NCBI GenBank assembly: GCA_028023455.1
Contig: JAQFVV010000285.1
Location: 678,501 to 742,500, forward strand
Source of the DNA: Epiperipatus broadwayi
Taxonomy: Eukaryota > Onychophora > Udeonychophora > Euonychophora > Peripatidae
DNA: 64,000 nucleotides
Reading direction: 5' to 3'
How positions within the stretch are numbered: position 1 is the first letter of the stretch; the number at the start of each line of letters is the position of its first letter. This document shows positions 24,623 through 35,992 of this stretch, in pieces. The notes beneath the pieces are model-generated. The model was not told where the DNA came from. It ran no database searches and saw only the letters and a program-made list of their open reading frames with translations. The translations under genes and the position numbers were made by a program.

Positions 24623-26129
24623 TTTTTCCATGAACAGAACTTTGATGTTATCTTTATGTATTTCTAGTCATGCAAGCTTAGTCACCAATCTCCAAGATAT
24701 CAAATTCTGTTACAAAAGAAAAAGTAGAATAAAAGAAAAGTATTTAAATTTTACAATTAACAAATATCACATTGTAAATGTCATCAAATGTTTAATTATG
24801 AAAAAAATATTAGTAATCACTGATTATGTATAAATTGATGACTGCGGACAAATGCAGAGAAAGACTGACACATAAATAAAAAGGTAGTTAAGCATAGTGT
24901 TAAACAATTCATCAGAGGTTAACATCACTCCTATTTTACCATCACATTAAAAAAAAACAATTAGCAAATATTAAAATAACAAATAAAAATAAAAACTAAT
25001 TTCTAAAAATCATGATTTCAAATTAAAAAAAAAAAACCTCAATTAATTAAGAAATAAACAATATTTATAAACCAAGTGAAAATATCCACACAATTTTCTT
25101 TTCAAAAATAGTTCATAGCTTTAAATATATATAAATAAATACATCAAACTTCTTTTTTTAAAAAACTTGTTTTTTTATACGACTTATAAAAATATAACTA
25201 CACACAAATATTTTGACTATTTTATAATATAGTTTTTTTTTAAAAAAAAAAAAAACAATGAAAAATATAAATATATAATAATAAATGTAAATATCACATA
25301 TTCCAAACAAATCCAAAAATTAAAAAATACTAAAGAATTCTCTTTACCTCAACTCTTTCTATTACAATCAAGCTCAAAACTTTATCATTTTTTTTACATT
25401 TATGTACCCATCCAAATATATCCTAAAAACATTTAATTAACAAATTTATCATATTCTTTTTTTTCTTTTCTATTAACATTCTACTCAAGTCTGGCTTAAT
25501 TTCACTAATGTAAATACCTTTCTTTATTATTCTTTCATGGTATGATTTTATACATTTTAAAGGTTTTATTTCAAAATCTTTATGTTTAAATGTATTCATA
25601 TGTTTATAAATAGCAGACTTTTTATCATTTAAATAAAAAAAAACTTGTACTAATTTTGTTTGCTAAAACAATTTTTTTTCCTGCTTTACATCTAGATGAT
25701 GTCAGATCTTTGAAAAATCTCCTGAGATAAGGACAATCCTGAAAACAACTTTTCTATCTTCCCCACCCCCTGAACAACTATTTATTGGTAACATTATATC
25801 TCTATACTTATCAAAAATAATCAACATAAAGTATTTTCCACATAATTATTGTAGGGATTTCACTCATGCAAATATTCGTATTAATTTAGATTTTAAACAG
25901 TTTAAAAAGTTTGTTTTAAATTTTTAAGACATTTTTTTTTGGCACTCTAAAAAGTAAGAGGTCAAAAGTTACTCCATTCACATTATAAGAAAAACCCAGC
26001 ACATTTTTTTTTGTCTTAGAATTCCAGTTTCACAGTATTGTTGTAACTGAAAATCTATTTTTATTTTTATTTTAGTTTAGTAATTTTTTATTCTTTAATT
26101 ATATGTAATATGTTTACTATAGTTTAATT
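24623..26129. other. AT-rich DNA, nothing recognised
   Basis: A-rich and T-rich runs dominate. The reading frame at 24630-24833 may be LINE 3' tail sequence but has no recognisable motif. Confidence 0.45.
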
Positions 26130-26960
26130 TATTAATTTTAATATTCATTATATACAGCTTACATCCATGAAATTAAACATTTGACAGCATTTAAAATGTG
26201 ATGTGTTAATTATAAATCTAAAATACTTTTATTTGAACCATTTTTTTTGTAATTGAATTCATTAATTATGCATTTTCTGTAGTTTGCCACATTATTTTAG
26301 GTTTTTAATATATTTCTCATAATTAAATACTTCATGTCATTTAAAATGTGGTGCTTGTTGATTGTAAAATTAAAACACTTTCATTTCAACCATTTTTTTT
26401 AATTATTAAATTTATTAATTATGCCTTTTTTTGTATTCTGATAATTTCTCTTATTAAACATGCAAATCTCTCCATACAGTAGGGCCACCTGTGCCAACCA
26501 GAGTAATCAATGGATGGCAGAAGCTTGTGCATAAAATCCCCATCTAGTATCTACTCATCCAATATCCCCAGCCTAGTTTCTGGCTTGGTCTTCTGGCATC
26601 CATTGATTACTCTGATTGGCACAGGGTGGAACTACTGTATGGAGAGTTTTGCCTGTTTAATAACAGTTATGTGTTAGCATAAGAGATAGTGATCATGTGA
26701 TATAATTTTTCTTAGTTAGTATATCTCTTATAATTAAATATTTGATGGCATTTAAATTATGATACGTGTTATGTGTAAAATTAAAGTACTTTCATTACCA
26801 GCCTTTTTTTTTTTTGAAATTGTATTGGTTAGTTGTGCACTTTTTTTTCTGTATTATGTTGCTATATTTTAGATTTTTAATATATTTCCTAATTGAACTC
26901 CTGATGACTTTCAAAATATAGTGTTTGTTGATTATAAAATTATAATAATTTGTTAAATTG
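26130..26960. repeat. Decayed tandem array of ~170-bp units, interrupted by FB2
   Basis: Units are recognisable from about 26140, 26317, 26730 and 26891. The shared phrase is (C/T)ATAATTAAATA...CATTTAAAATGTG, followed by a TTAAAACACTTTCATT-like phrase and a T run before TATTAATTATGC. The second unit is split by the FB2 insertion at 26454-26701. Downstream T-rich DNA up to about 27800 may contain more degraded units. Confidence 0.6.
26454..26701. mobile_element. FB2 element with near-perfect 13-bp TSD
   Basis: The element has the FB2 arms (CTCTCCATACAGTAG and its reverse complement CTACTGTATGGAGAG) and the central CCCAGCCTAGTTTCTGGCT region. Flanking direct repeats are ATAATTTCTCTTA (26441-26453) and ATAATTTTTCTTA (26702-26714), 12 of 13 identical. 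The left outer arm is shortened relative to the copy at 11707. It interrupts a tandem array, which independently confirms the insertion edges. Confidence 0.8.
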
Positions 26961-29603
26961 TAAAAATTGCTTATAAAATGTTTATTTTTTTGTTTAATAA
27001 TAATGTCAATAATGTTCTAATTTTAGTGTTTGCTACTTACAATAATGTGGATTTATTGCTTTTTTTGTTAATTGTATTATTCAAATATTTTTATTTAAGG
27101 ATATTATTGCCTATGTTAGTTTATTCAATTTTTTTTTCAGTTGCCGTATTATATTAGGTCAGAATATGTTCATATTCTGCTGCTACCTTTAAAAAATAAA
27201 ATACTTTAGTATTGTTTTTAACTTTTTATAATGCTAGTAATTTGATTTTTTTGGTCACGTGATTATGCTAATTTTTTTGGTTATGTGACTATGCTAATTT
27301 TTTTGGCTGTTTTGCAATTATTAATATTTTTGATATTTGATTTCTAAAGTTATTTGATTTATTTTGATCACTTGATTATGCTATGTTTTTTGTCATTTTC
27401 TAATTACCAATATTTGTGATATTTTATTTCCAGTATTATTTGATTTTTTTTCCTTGGACACATGATTATACTAATTTTTCATATTTGATTCTGAGAGTTA
27501 TTTGAGAATTTTTTTGGTTATGTAATGACATAAATTTTTTTCATTTCTTATTTTTTATTTGCTAAATATTGTTTATTGAAACTTTTATTTAAATAATAAT
27601 ATGTTTTCTTTTATCTTTTGATCAACAATTTTTTTTGTCATTTACTAATTACTAATATTTGCTAAATATTGCTTTTGAATTTTTTTAAATTATGTGTAAT
27701 ATACCTTTATAGTTTTATTTAATAGTTATAAAATTAATTTTAATATTTATTATGTGTGGCTTACTTTCCTTGATTTGATTTTCTTGAGTCAAATATTATT
27801 TGCTAAGCTTTTGTTTTTGAAATTTTCCATCTCCTGCATTTTTTTTTTTGTCCTGCAAAAGTTCTTGAATTTTTATATTTTTTGCATTTAAAAAAACATT
27901 CATTATGTTTAGATTTTAATATTTGATAATTACAGGTAACATATCTATTATTGAGGAAAACCATAAAATAAACATCATTTTAAAAAATATTTTTGATGAA
28001 ATATCAAATTCTATGTCTGTTTTATTCTTTTATTACTTTAGTTTTTTTTAACCATGTTCATTTAATTGTAAAAGCAACTTTTAATCCATTTTCCACATAA
28101 GCAATTATTTATTTTGTCATTTCCTAATTACTATAATTTGCTATTTTAAAAGTAAAATACTTTAGTATTGTTTTTAATTTTTTATTATGCTAATTTTTCT
28201 TATTTTCTAATTACTAATATTTGTTAAATATTCTTTTATGATATTTCATTTGATTTGACCGTTTCCTAATTACTATTTTTCATATTTGATTTTGTGATTT
28301 ATTTGTTGTTTTTTTTTTTTTTTTGTCATGTGATTATGCTTATTTCTATGAAATTTTCTTTTTATTTTTTTTGATGAAAATTGCATTTTTTTTTTTAATG
28401 TGGGCTGGACAAAATATCTGAAACACTTTGTTATAAAAAATTGGTGGCATTATCTCACATCCTTTGTTACTTGGTGTATCAACAGTGATTTGGGAGATCC
28501 CCATTGTGACCAAAATACCAGAGAGCACATACTAAATTAATATCTCTTTGTCTTATTATTAAATCATTAACCTCACAAATATAAGTTTTTCATTTATTTC
28601 TAATGCCAAATAATAATTTGTGCCTTTTTTTGATAAACCAAAAGCATTCAATTTGATGTTGAATGTAATATTTATGAGGAACCTATCATGCTATATATAT
28701 GTGTGTGTATTTTTTAATAATAAAAACACTATAGTATATGTTCAAACTCCCACACAAATCAAACAGTTTCTCCTATCATTTCATTTATTTATTTATCAAT
28801 CATATTCTCCAAGATTGTCATCCTATCTTAGCATTACAGTTTTTTATAAACATAATATTGGATCTCTTATTTTTTGACCATTTTCTAAAGATCTTCATAA
28901 AAATATATGCTTATTTTAAAAAAATGTAATTTATTAACTTATTTATTTATGTCCTCTGAAGAAATTTATAGAAAGTTACTATTTATAGAGGGCAATATTT
29001 GATGAGAAATTAACATCTTTAACTGAGTTTTAGGTTTATATATTGCCTAAAAAAGATATGATAATCTCTTAGTTAAAAAATATTAGTTATATTTAGTAAT
29101 GTAAATTTAACTCTTGAAAATGAAATTATAGTAACTAGAGGTATATAACCAGAAGTTCTCACTCAATGAACTATTAATTTTTTTTAATTAAAAAAACAAT
29201 AACAATACTATTTGGGTAAATCAGCTTTTCATATTTTCTGATGACTCCCTATACAGTTTAGCCCAATGATAAAATGGTTGACTTAAAGGCTAAAATTTTC
29301 TGGGCTTAATCTCATCTCTAATGCTTGAATATTACATGACTTTCTAAAGAATTAACTATTTGATTATTATTTTTGTCTATTTTACTGAACTAAATCAGAT
29401 AAAATATTGATTGATTTTAATTTTTTTTCAAAACTATTTCAGCCATTGATGCCAAAACAAACTCATTCTATAGCAATCAAACTCCCACAATTATTTTTTA
29501 AAAACTTCCCCAATTTGCTATATTGTCTACCCATTTCCCAAAATAATTTATATCTTTTATGTCAAAAATGTATATCCTAAAAGCCATCTTGTTGCAATTT
29601 CCA
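26961..29603. other. T-rich low-complexity DNA
   Basis: Repeated phrases such as GATTATGCTAATTTTTTTGG and TTTCTAATTACTAATATTTG recur irregularly between 27240 and 28340, suggesting a very decayed tandem repeat. Frames at 28346-28929 are AT-driven, and I do not support them as genes. Confidence 0.45.
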
Positions 29604-29616
29604 TAATAACTTGATT

Positions 29617-30106
29617 AACTGAAATACACAGGCTTATTATATGCCTGTGTCTATATATGTAATATATAGGGTATATGAGCACAGACTTTCACATGACCCA
29701 CCACTCTCCACACTATCTCATAACACTGATAAACTTGAACACATATGTTGAAAAGACTAATAATCACCAACATATGTATTTCATGCCAAATCAGCAATCA
29801 ACAGTTGGTCTAGATTACCATCTCTACACATATATGCTATAAGTGCTCAGATATATATATATATATAGCTAATCCTCATACTTTAATGGACAGACTTCAA
29901 TCTACTCCACACTCCAACTCTTCAACCATCCATCCAATTGAAAATCTGATGATGGAATCCTCAAAGGCCACCCTGAGGCTGAGATTTTTGTCACACCAAT
30001 GTTGATCTAAGGTCAATCTGATCCCTCATGTACAGGACATAATCCATTTAATACATATACAAGGGATGGGCAGACATCTCTACTATGTAATAACTGAAAC
30101 ACACAG
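29617..30106 (+). mobile_element. FB1, first unit of the split dimer
   Basis: The unit begins AACTGAAATACACAGG at 29617, and the next unit begins AACTGAAACACACAG at 30092, a period of 475 bp. After 15 bp the second unit is interrupted by PLE-1 at about 30107. Its continuation, CCTGTGTCTATATATG, resumes at about 34566. A small hairpin (CAGGC...GCCTG) sits at the unit start. The left TSD copy TAATAACTTGATT is at 29604-29616. Confidence 0.75.
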
Positions 30107-31773
30107 AATTCTTAGAGCTCACAAAGATAAAGGCATATCGAGAGCAGAATATTATAGGATTTATCCTTCTGCTACCAGGCCACCTAGAATGTTTGCCAAT
30201 TCTAAGCTACATAAACCCCAAGAACCTTTAAGACTTATGTTAGATTTTGGAGGTGTGCACTATTTCGAAACGGCCAAGCTGGTAAATCAGTGGTTAGTTG
30301 ACTGTTTGGGTTTTGGTGACTTCACCACCAAATCTTCATTTGAATTTGTTAGAAGAATCAAGGATATATTAATAGATCAGAATTTTGTAACTGCAGCCAT
30401 GGACGTGACCGAATTATATGGATCGATTAATAGGAAATTGTCAATTGAAATCATCCACAAAGAATTAATAAATAAGCATTGCCCAAATGAGCGCATGAAC
30501 TTCATTTTATCCTTCCTCAACTGGTTGGACAATAACATCTTTACAACTTTTGAGGGTTGTTGGTATGATATGAAAGAAGGTTGGCCTATGGGTCTTCCCC
30601 TAAGTGGAATAATATCCAGCATCTTCTTAAACTTTTTTGAAAAACATACCATTGTTAAGCACACTGCTAACATTGCTGGATTAATTTACGTGCGCTATGT
30701 AGACGATGTATTTATGGCAGCGCCAAAAATGTAATTGTCAATATTCAAAATGAATTACAACTACAATCTAAATTGATCATAAACACCACTTGGGAGAATG
30801 AAGGGCAGAAGCTTAAATATTTAGATTTGCTGGTCCATAGAGAAAACAGAGATCTGCATTATAGTATGATAGTTAAACCCCTTGAGATCCGAGGCTTTAC
30901 TCACCCGAAATCCATGTCACCTACTGCACATAAATTCACAGGGCTCAATGCGTTTTTATTTAGAAATCAAAATTTATGTAAATTTGAAGCCGATAGAAAG
31001 ACCAACATCGCAATTTATATAAAAGATTTGCTTAGCGTAGGTTTCAGCTACAGATCAATTGCAAAGAAAATTAAGCAATTTCACAGTAAACTAATAGCTA
31101 ACCACAAAAATAAGGATAAGCCTCAAATTACCCTCCCTTATATTCCCAAAGTATCACAACAGATAATAAAGACTTTAACTGGGGAATTTAAGGTTGGTTT
31201 TCGTACTCCCTCTAATTCTAACAGACTCATTAATAATTCAAAGGATAGAACAGACCCATCTCAAACACCCCAGGTGATTTACAGCATGTCATGTCCACAG
31301 GCCGGATGCAAAGCCATATACTATGGGGAAACTAAGGCCACTGTTCACAACAGAGCTGCTCAACACTTGTATACCTATAGAAGAGCAAAAAAGAACACCG
31401 ATAACTTTTCAATATTTCTGGAACATGAAAAGCAGACTGGCCATGTGTTCGAACCAGGCAACCCCAGGATTGTATGCCCTGAAACCAACGACTGTAAAAG
31501 AAAGATCAAAGAGGCGTACTTTATTGTTTGCGACAACAATTCTATCAATAGACGCGACACGTGTTTTTCCATTTCAAAAAAATGGTCAAACTGATTTGCA
31601 TTTACATTTGCATATTGTTATTTAATAACACTACGTAAAGATTTATTACTTTCGTCGGCCATGAATATGAGGGCAAACCTCGAAAGTGCTTGGCCCATTT
31701 AATAGTTTTAAGTGAAATTTGTTTTGTTTATTTGGAAGCTTCTTCGTCAGCGAGTAAATCGTTTTTAGGCTAT
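30107..31773 (+). pseudogene. Penelope-like element PLE-1, copy 1 (5'-truncated)
   Basis: From ILRAHKDKGISRAEYYR onward the product carries RT motifs: DVTELYGSI (A), MGLPLSGIISS (B) and RYVDD (C; YVDD at 30696-30707). A one-base deletion in an A run near 30727 shifts the frame. The remainder (30773-31594) carries KYLDLLVH and the GIY-YIG domain (VIYSMSC, YYGET, an Arg in HNRAAQH, EKQTGH). Non-coding DNA after the stop, up to 31773, is shared with copy 2. The homology with copy 2 (32613-34279) is 1,667 bp at very high identity. The upstream residues MGRHLYYVITETHR come from FB1, not the PLE. Confidence 0.9.
31596..31773 (+). repeat. PLE-1 terminal repeat (pLTR-like), internal copy
   Basis: The 178 bp after the GIY-YIG stop recur after copy 2 at 34102-34279 with only two or three differences. 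Here the repeat runs straight into the 5' region of copy 2, the arrangement called pseudo-LTR in PLEs. It contains CTTTCGTCGGCCATGAATAT and ends TTAGGCTAT. Confidence 0.75.
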
Positions 31774-34279
31774 TACGTTTTTAGGAGAAGTATATTAAAT
31801 CGTTTTACAGATATGAATAATACTAAAGCGAAATTTATTCTACGTTTAGGAATATCTATTAAATTATTCCAACAGAGACTTGAATTCTTATCAAAATGCA
31901 GAGATTTCTTTATTGTTCCGAATTGTTGTAATCTAAATCTTAACAGATCTATACATAATCATAACAAAATTAAGAAGCAACTCCAAACGCAGCTTCTCGT
32001 CTTTATCATTAAAGGATGCAAATGCGCACTGAAGAAAGAAAATAAAAGATGGAGAAGAATAACTGCAGGAGAAATCTTGCCACCTTGGATTACAGAAAAA
32101 ATTGAAATTTCTGAAAGAAAGTTCGCAGTTAAGTTCGAACGCAAATTAAGGTTTTTAGCGGAAAAACAAAATATTAACATTCATACATTGAAAGAGAACT
32201 TTGTTAACAGAGCTACTGTTGCTCCTTCAGCAGAAATTAAAACAGTTTTCTCATTGGGTCCTAAATTTGTTGGAGGACAATGGAAATGCCCAAAACTGGA
32301 GTTAATTGCAGACGCAGAGTCTAGTCTTCTAAACAACCCTCAGAGAGACAACATTATTGCTAATATTGCTAAATCTATATGACATAAACAAATATATGCG
32401 AGATCTGACAATTGGAACAACAACATTGAAAAAACTAAACAATTTTTAAAAAACAACAACATTATATGTTTAAAAGAAGACAAGGGCAACAGATTTGTGC
32501 TCTTAGATTATAAAGATTATAAAGAAAAAATGACCACCAAAATCGTAAAGTTAAAATTCAATTTAGTTGAAAATTTTAACAACAAGCTGAATAGGGAGAA
32601 ATTCATTTCCACAATTCTTAGAGCTCACAAAAATAAAGGCATATCAAGAGCAGAATATTATAGGATTTATCCTTCTGCTACCAGGCCACCTAGAATGTTT
32701 GCCAATTCTAAGCTACATAAACCCCAAGAACCTTTAAGACTTATGTTGGATTTTGGAGGTATGCACTATTTCGAAACGGCCAAGCTGGTAAATAAGTGGT
32801 TAGTTGACTGTGTGGGTTTTGGTGACTTCACCATCAAATCTTCATTTGAATTTGTTAGAAGAATCAAGGATATATTAATAGATCAGAATTTTGTAACTGC
32901 AGCCATGGACGTGACCAAATTATATGGATCGATTAATAGGAAATTGTCAATTGAAATCATCCACAAAGAATTAATAAATAAGCATTGCCCAAATGAGCGC
33001 ATGAACTTCATTTTATCCTTCCTCAACTGGTTGGACAATAACATCTTTACAACTTTTGAGGGTCGTTGATATGATATGAAAAAAGGTTGGCCTATGGGTC
33101 TTCCCCTAAGTGGAATAATATCCAGCATCTTCTTAAACTTTTTTGAAAACATACCATTGTTAAACACACTGCTAACATTGCTGGATTAATTTACGTGCAC
33201 TATGAAGACGATGTATTTATGGCAGCGCCAAAAAATGTAATTGTCAATATTCAAAATGAATTACAACTACAATCTAAATTGATCATAAACACCACTTGGG
33301 AGAACGAAGGGCAGAAGCTTAAATATTTGGATTTGCTGGTCCATAGAGAAAACAGAGATCTGCATTATAGTATGATAGTTAAACCCCTTGAGATCCGAGG
33401 CTTTACTCACCCGAAATCCATGTCACCTACTGCACATAAATTCGCAGGGCTCAATGCGTTTTTATTTAGAAATCAAAATTTATGTAAATTTGAAGCCGAT
33501 AGAAAGACCAACATCGCAATTTATATAAAAGATTTGCTTAGCGTAGGTTTCAGCTACAGATCAATTGCAAAGAAAATTAAGCAATTTCACAGTAAACTAA
33601 TAGCTAACCACAAAAATAAGGATAAGCCTCAAATTACCCTCCCTTATATTCCCAAAGTATCACAACAGATAATAAAGACTTTAACTGGGGAATTTAAGGT
33701 TGGTTTTCGTACTCCCTCTAATTCTAACAGACTCATTAATAATTCAAAGGATAGAACAGACCCATCTCAAACACCCCAGGTGATTTACAGCATGTCATGT
33801 CCACAGGCCGGATGCAAAGCCATATACTATGGGGAAACTAAGGCCACTGTTCACAACAGAGCTGCTCAACACTTGTATACCTATAGAAGAGCAAAAAAGA
33901 ACACCGATAACTTTTCAATATTTCTGGAACATGAAAAGCAGACTGGCCATGTGTTCGAACCAGGCAACCCCAGGATTGTATGCCCTGAAACCAACGACTG
34001 TAAAAGAAAGATCAAAGAGGCGTACTTTATTGTTTGCGACAACAATTCTATCAATAGATGCGACACGTGTTTTTCCATTTCAAAAAAATGGTCAAACTGA
34101 TTTGCATTTACATTTGCATATTGTTATTTAATAACACTACATAAAGATTTATTACTTTCGTCGGCCATGAATATGAGGGCAAACCTCGAAAGCGCTTGGC
34201 CCATTTAATAGTTTTAAGTGAAATTTGTTTTGTTTATTTGGAAGCTTCTTCGTCAGCGAGTAAATCGTTTTTAGGCTAT
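31774..34279 (+). pseudogene. Penelope-like element PLE-1, copy 2 (near full length)
   Basis: The N-terminal region likely starts at the ATG at 31813; the upstream in-frame ATG at 31690 lies in the terminal repeat. It carries the family-typical FSLGPKFV, then CLKEDKGNRFVLLDYKDY, RT motifs A (DVTKLYGSI) and B (MGLPLSGII), an altered motif C (HYEDD instead of RYVDD), KYLDLLVH and the GIY-YIG domain. In-frame TGA codons at 32380-32382 and 33067-33069 and a one-base deletion near 33147 break the frame. The expected single product would be about 760 residues. Its lesions differ from those in copy 1. Confidence 0.9.
34102..34279 (+). repeat. PLE-1 terminal repeat (pLTR-like), 3' copy
   Basis: This matches 31596-31773. 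After TTAGGCTAT the sequence diverges from the internal junction, so 34279 marks the PLE-1 3' end or the point where template copying switched. Confidence 0.7.
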
Positions 34280-34311
34280 ATATAACAAAATAAATGTGTG
34301 TTATAGATACA

Positions 34312-34562
34312 ATATGTAAAACTTTAATATGTGTTAGTATTAAATATGCATACATTATATAATTCAAATATGATATATTGAACAATTATTTTGAACAATT
34401 CTATAAATGATAACAATTTATTAACTCTTCAAACGTTCCTAAGTTTGAAGAGTTAATAAATTATCAGTTATAGAATTGTTCAAGATAATTGTTCAATATA
34501 TCATATTTGAATTATATAATGTGTGCATATTTAATATTAACACATATTAAAGTTTTACATAT
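34312..34562. repeat. Inverted repeat at the PLE-1 3' end
   Basis: Arms of about 120 bp (34312-34435 and about 34442-34562) are near-perfect reverse complements around a loop of a few bases. Landmarks are ATTAACTCTTCAAAC and GTTTGAAGAGTTAAT next to the loop. It lies between the PLE-1 end and the resumption of FB1, so it arrived with or after the PLE insertion. There is no coding capacity. Confidence 0.9.
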
Positions 34563-34924
34563 ATACCTGTGTCTATATATGTAATATATAGGGTATATGA
34601 GCACAGACTTTCACATGACCCACCACTCTCCACACTATCTCATAACACTGATACACTTGAACACATATATGTTGAAAAGACAAATAATCACCAACATACA
34701 TGTTTCATGCCGAACCAGCAATCATCAGTTGGTCTAGATTACTATCTCTACACATATATGCTATAATTGCTCAGATATATATAAAGATAGACAATCCTCA
34801 TACTTTAATGGGCAGGCTTCAATATACTCCACAAATATGTATGTTGGTGATTATTTGTCTTTTCAACATATATGTGTTCAAGTGTATCAGTGTTATGAGA
34901 TAGTGTGGAAAGTGGTGGGTCGTG
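34563..34924. mobile_element. FB1, second unit of the split dimer with inverted end
   Basis: FB1 resumes near CCTGTGTCTATATATG and runs in the same direction as 29643 onward, to about 34830. From about 34835 to 34924 it continues as the reverse complement of its own start (GTTGGTGATTATTTGTC... GTGGTGGGTCGTG). The right TSD copy TAATAACTTGATT lies at 34925-34937, matching 29604-29616. This reproduces the layout of the FB1 dimer at 5640-6431. Confidence 0.75.
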
Positions 34925-34937
34925 TAATAACTTGATT

Positions 34938-35887
34938 GTATATTAGAAAAGCTGTCAGTTTCTCAGAAGAATTGTACTATAGTGACCAAATTGTCTAAAA
35001 TATGGAAAGATCAAAATAGTTCAAAAACCACCAAGTTAATATTGCCTAATTGCATTATTTTTACAATGGTCCTTTATGTAACCACATAGCCAATCAAATG
35101 AATGCTTGTAAAATGTGATTCTTTCAGATAATTATTCTAATTCCCTGTGATGTCACATGATTAATGTATCATTTTAGAAAAATTTAAAGTCAACATAAGA
35201 TAATATATGATTATAAAGAATTAGATAATGACATATTTTAGTCATATAGAGAGGGAATCCAACACTACAGAAAATTTTATCAATAAAAAAAAAAAAGTGA
35301 AATGTCACTGTCCATGAAGCCATTCTCCAATGTGTTGGATGGATCAGATTAGACAATTCATCGGCAATAAATTCCATGAGACGTTACTTATATATTAAAA
35401 ATATGAAATATGGACAAAGACATGATCCCATTCTTTTGGCCTCAGGTTTCTATAAAATCTGATAAAAAGATAGTCTTAAAGTTAAAGAGATTTAAACTTT
35501 TATTTAGATGTTCAGTCTATTGCCAATTCAAATGGCCATCTGAGATTGATTGATAATTACTTGTCTAATTATGCTCAGTTATAAGATAAAACAAATATAC
35601 CAAACTATCACTACTAAGAAACTAAAAAATGTAAGTGAATTCTGATTCCATATTCATTGTTCTTCTGCAAGGGACTAATGGAAAGATCTTTTGCTATCGC
35701 AGGCTATGTATTAAAAAGATTGCTTTAAGTTTTTATCTTTTGTTTTTAGATCTGCTGTTTTCAATTTTAAATTATAGTGGTGGAATTTCTTTACCTCAAT
35801 TATCTTCACATTAAATATGTTTCGTATGTGGATTTAAAATGGAATGGTGTGTCTGAAACACTGTTAAGATATAGTATTTTTATTTAC
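34938..35887. other. AT-rich DNA, nothing recognised
   Basis: No supportable gene or shared repeat was seen. Confidence 0.5.
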
Positions 35888-35992
35888 ATATGTCATAGCA
35901 TCGGCCTGGAGGTGAACCTGCAAAAACCGTCTGCAACCCACCGCTTGCTTGCAAGGCAGCTGCGCTGACCTCTCGGTTAACAATGCTTGACA
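35888..35992 (-). mobile_element. tRNA-derived SINE-like copy (family S1), diverged
   Basis: On the minus strand the A-box-like AACCGAGAGGTCAGCGCA (35978-35961) and the B-box-like GGTTCACCTCC (35918-35908) are separated by more DNA than in other copies. An insertion or duplication around the GCTTGCTTGCAAG palindrome accounts for it. The outer phrase TGATGCTATGACATATG, shared with other S1 copies, defines the 3' side. Confidence 0.7.

Noticed and set aside
29930-30010. Hammerhead ribozyme in FB1 (CTGATGA is conserved in several copies)
   Set aside because: The GAAA box after stem II is not present in the copies (CAAA or other), and no consistent stem II is visible across them. CTGATGA alone is too short to support a ribozyme.
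31600-31773. Hammerhead in the PLE-1 terminal repeat (minus strand CTGACGA at 31750-31744)
   Set aside because: The possible stem II is a palindrome with no loop, the GAAA box reads CAAA, and the orientation is opposite to the coding strand. The evidence is too weak, though a covariance search would be worthwhile.
31690-31812. Start of the PLE-1 protein at 31690
   Set aside because: These codons lie in the terminal repeat that also follows copy 2; the ATG at 31813 after the junction is a better start.
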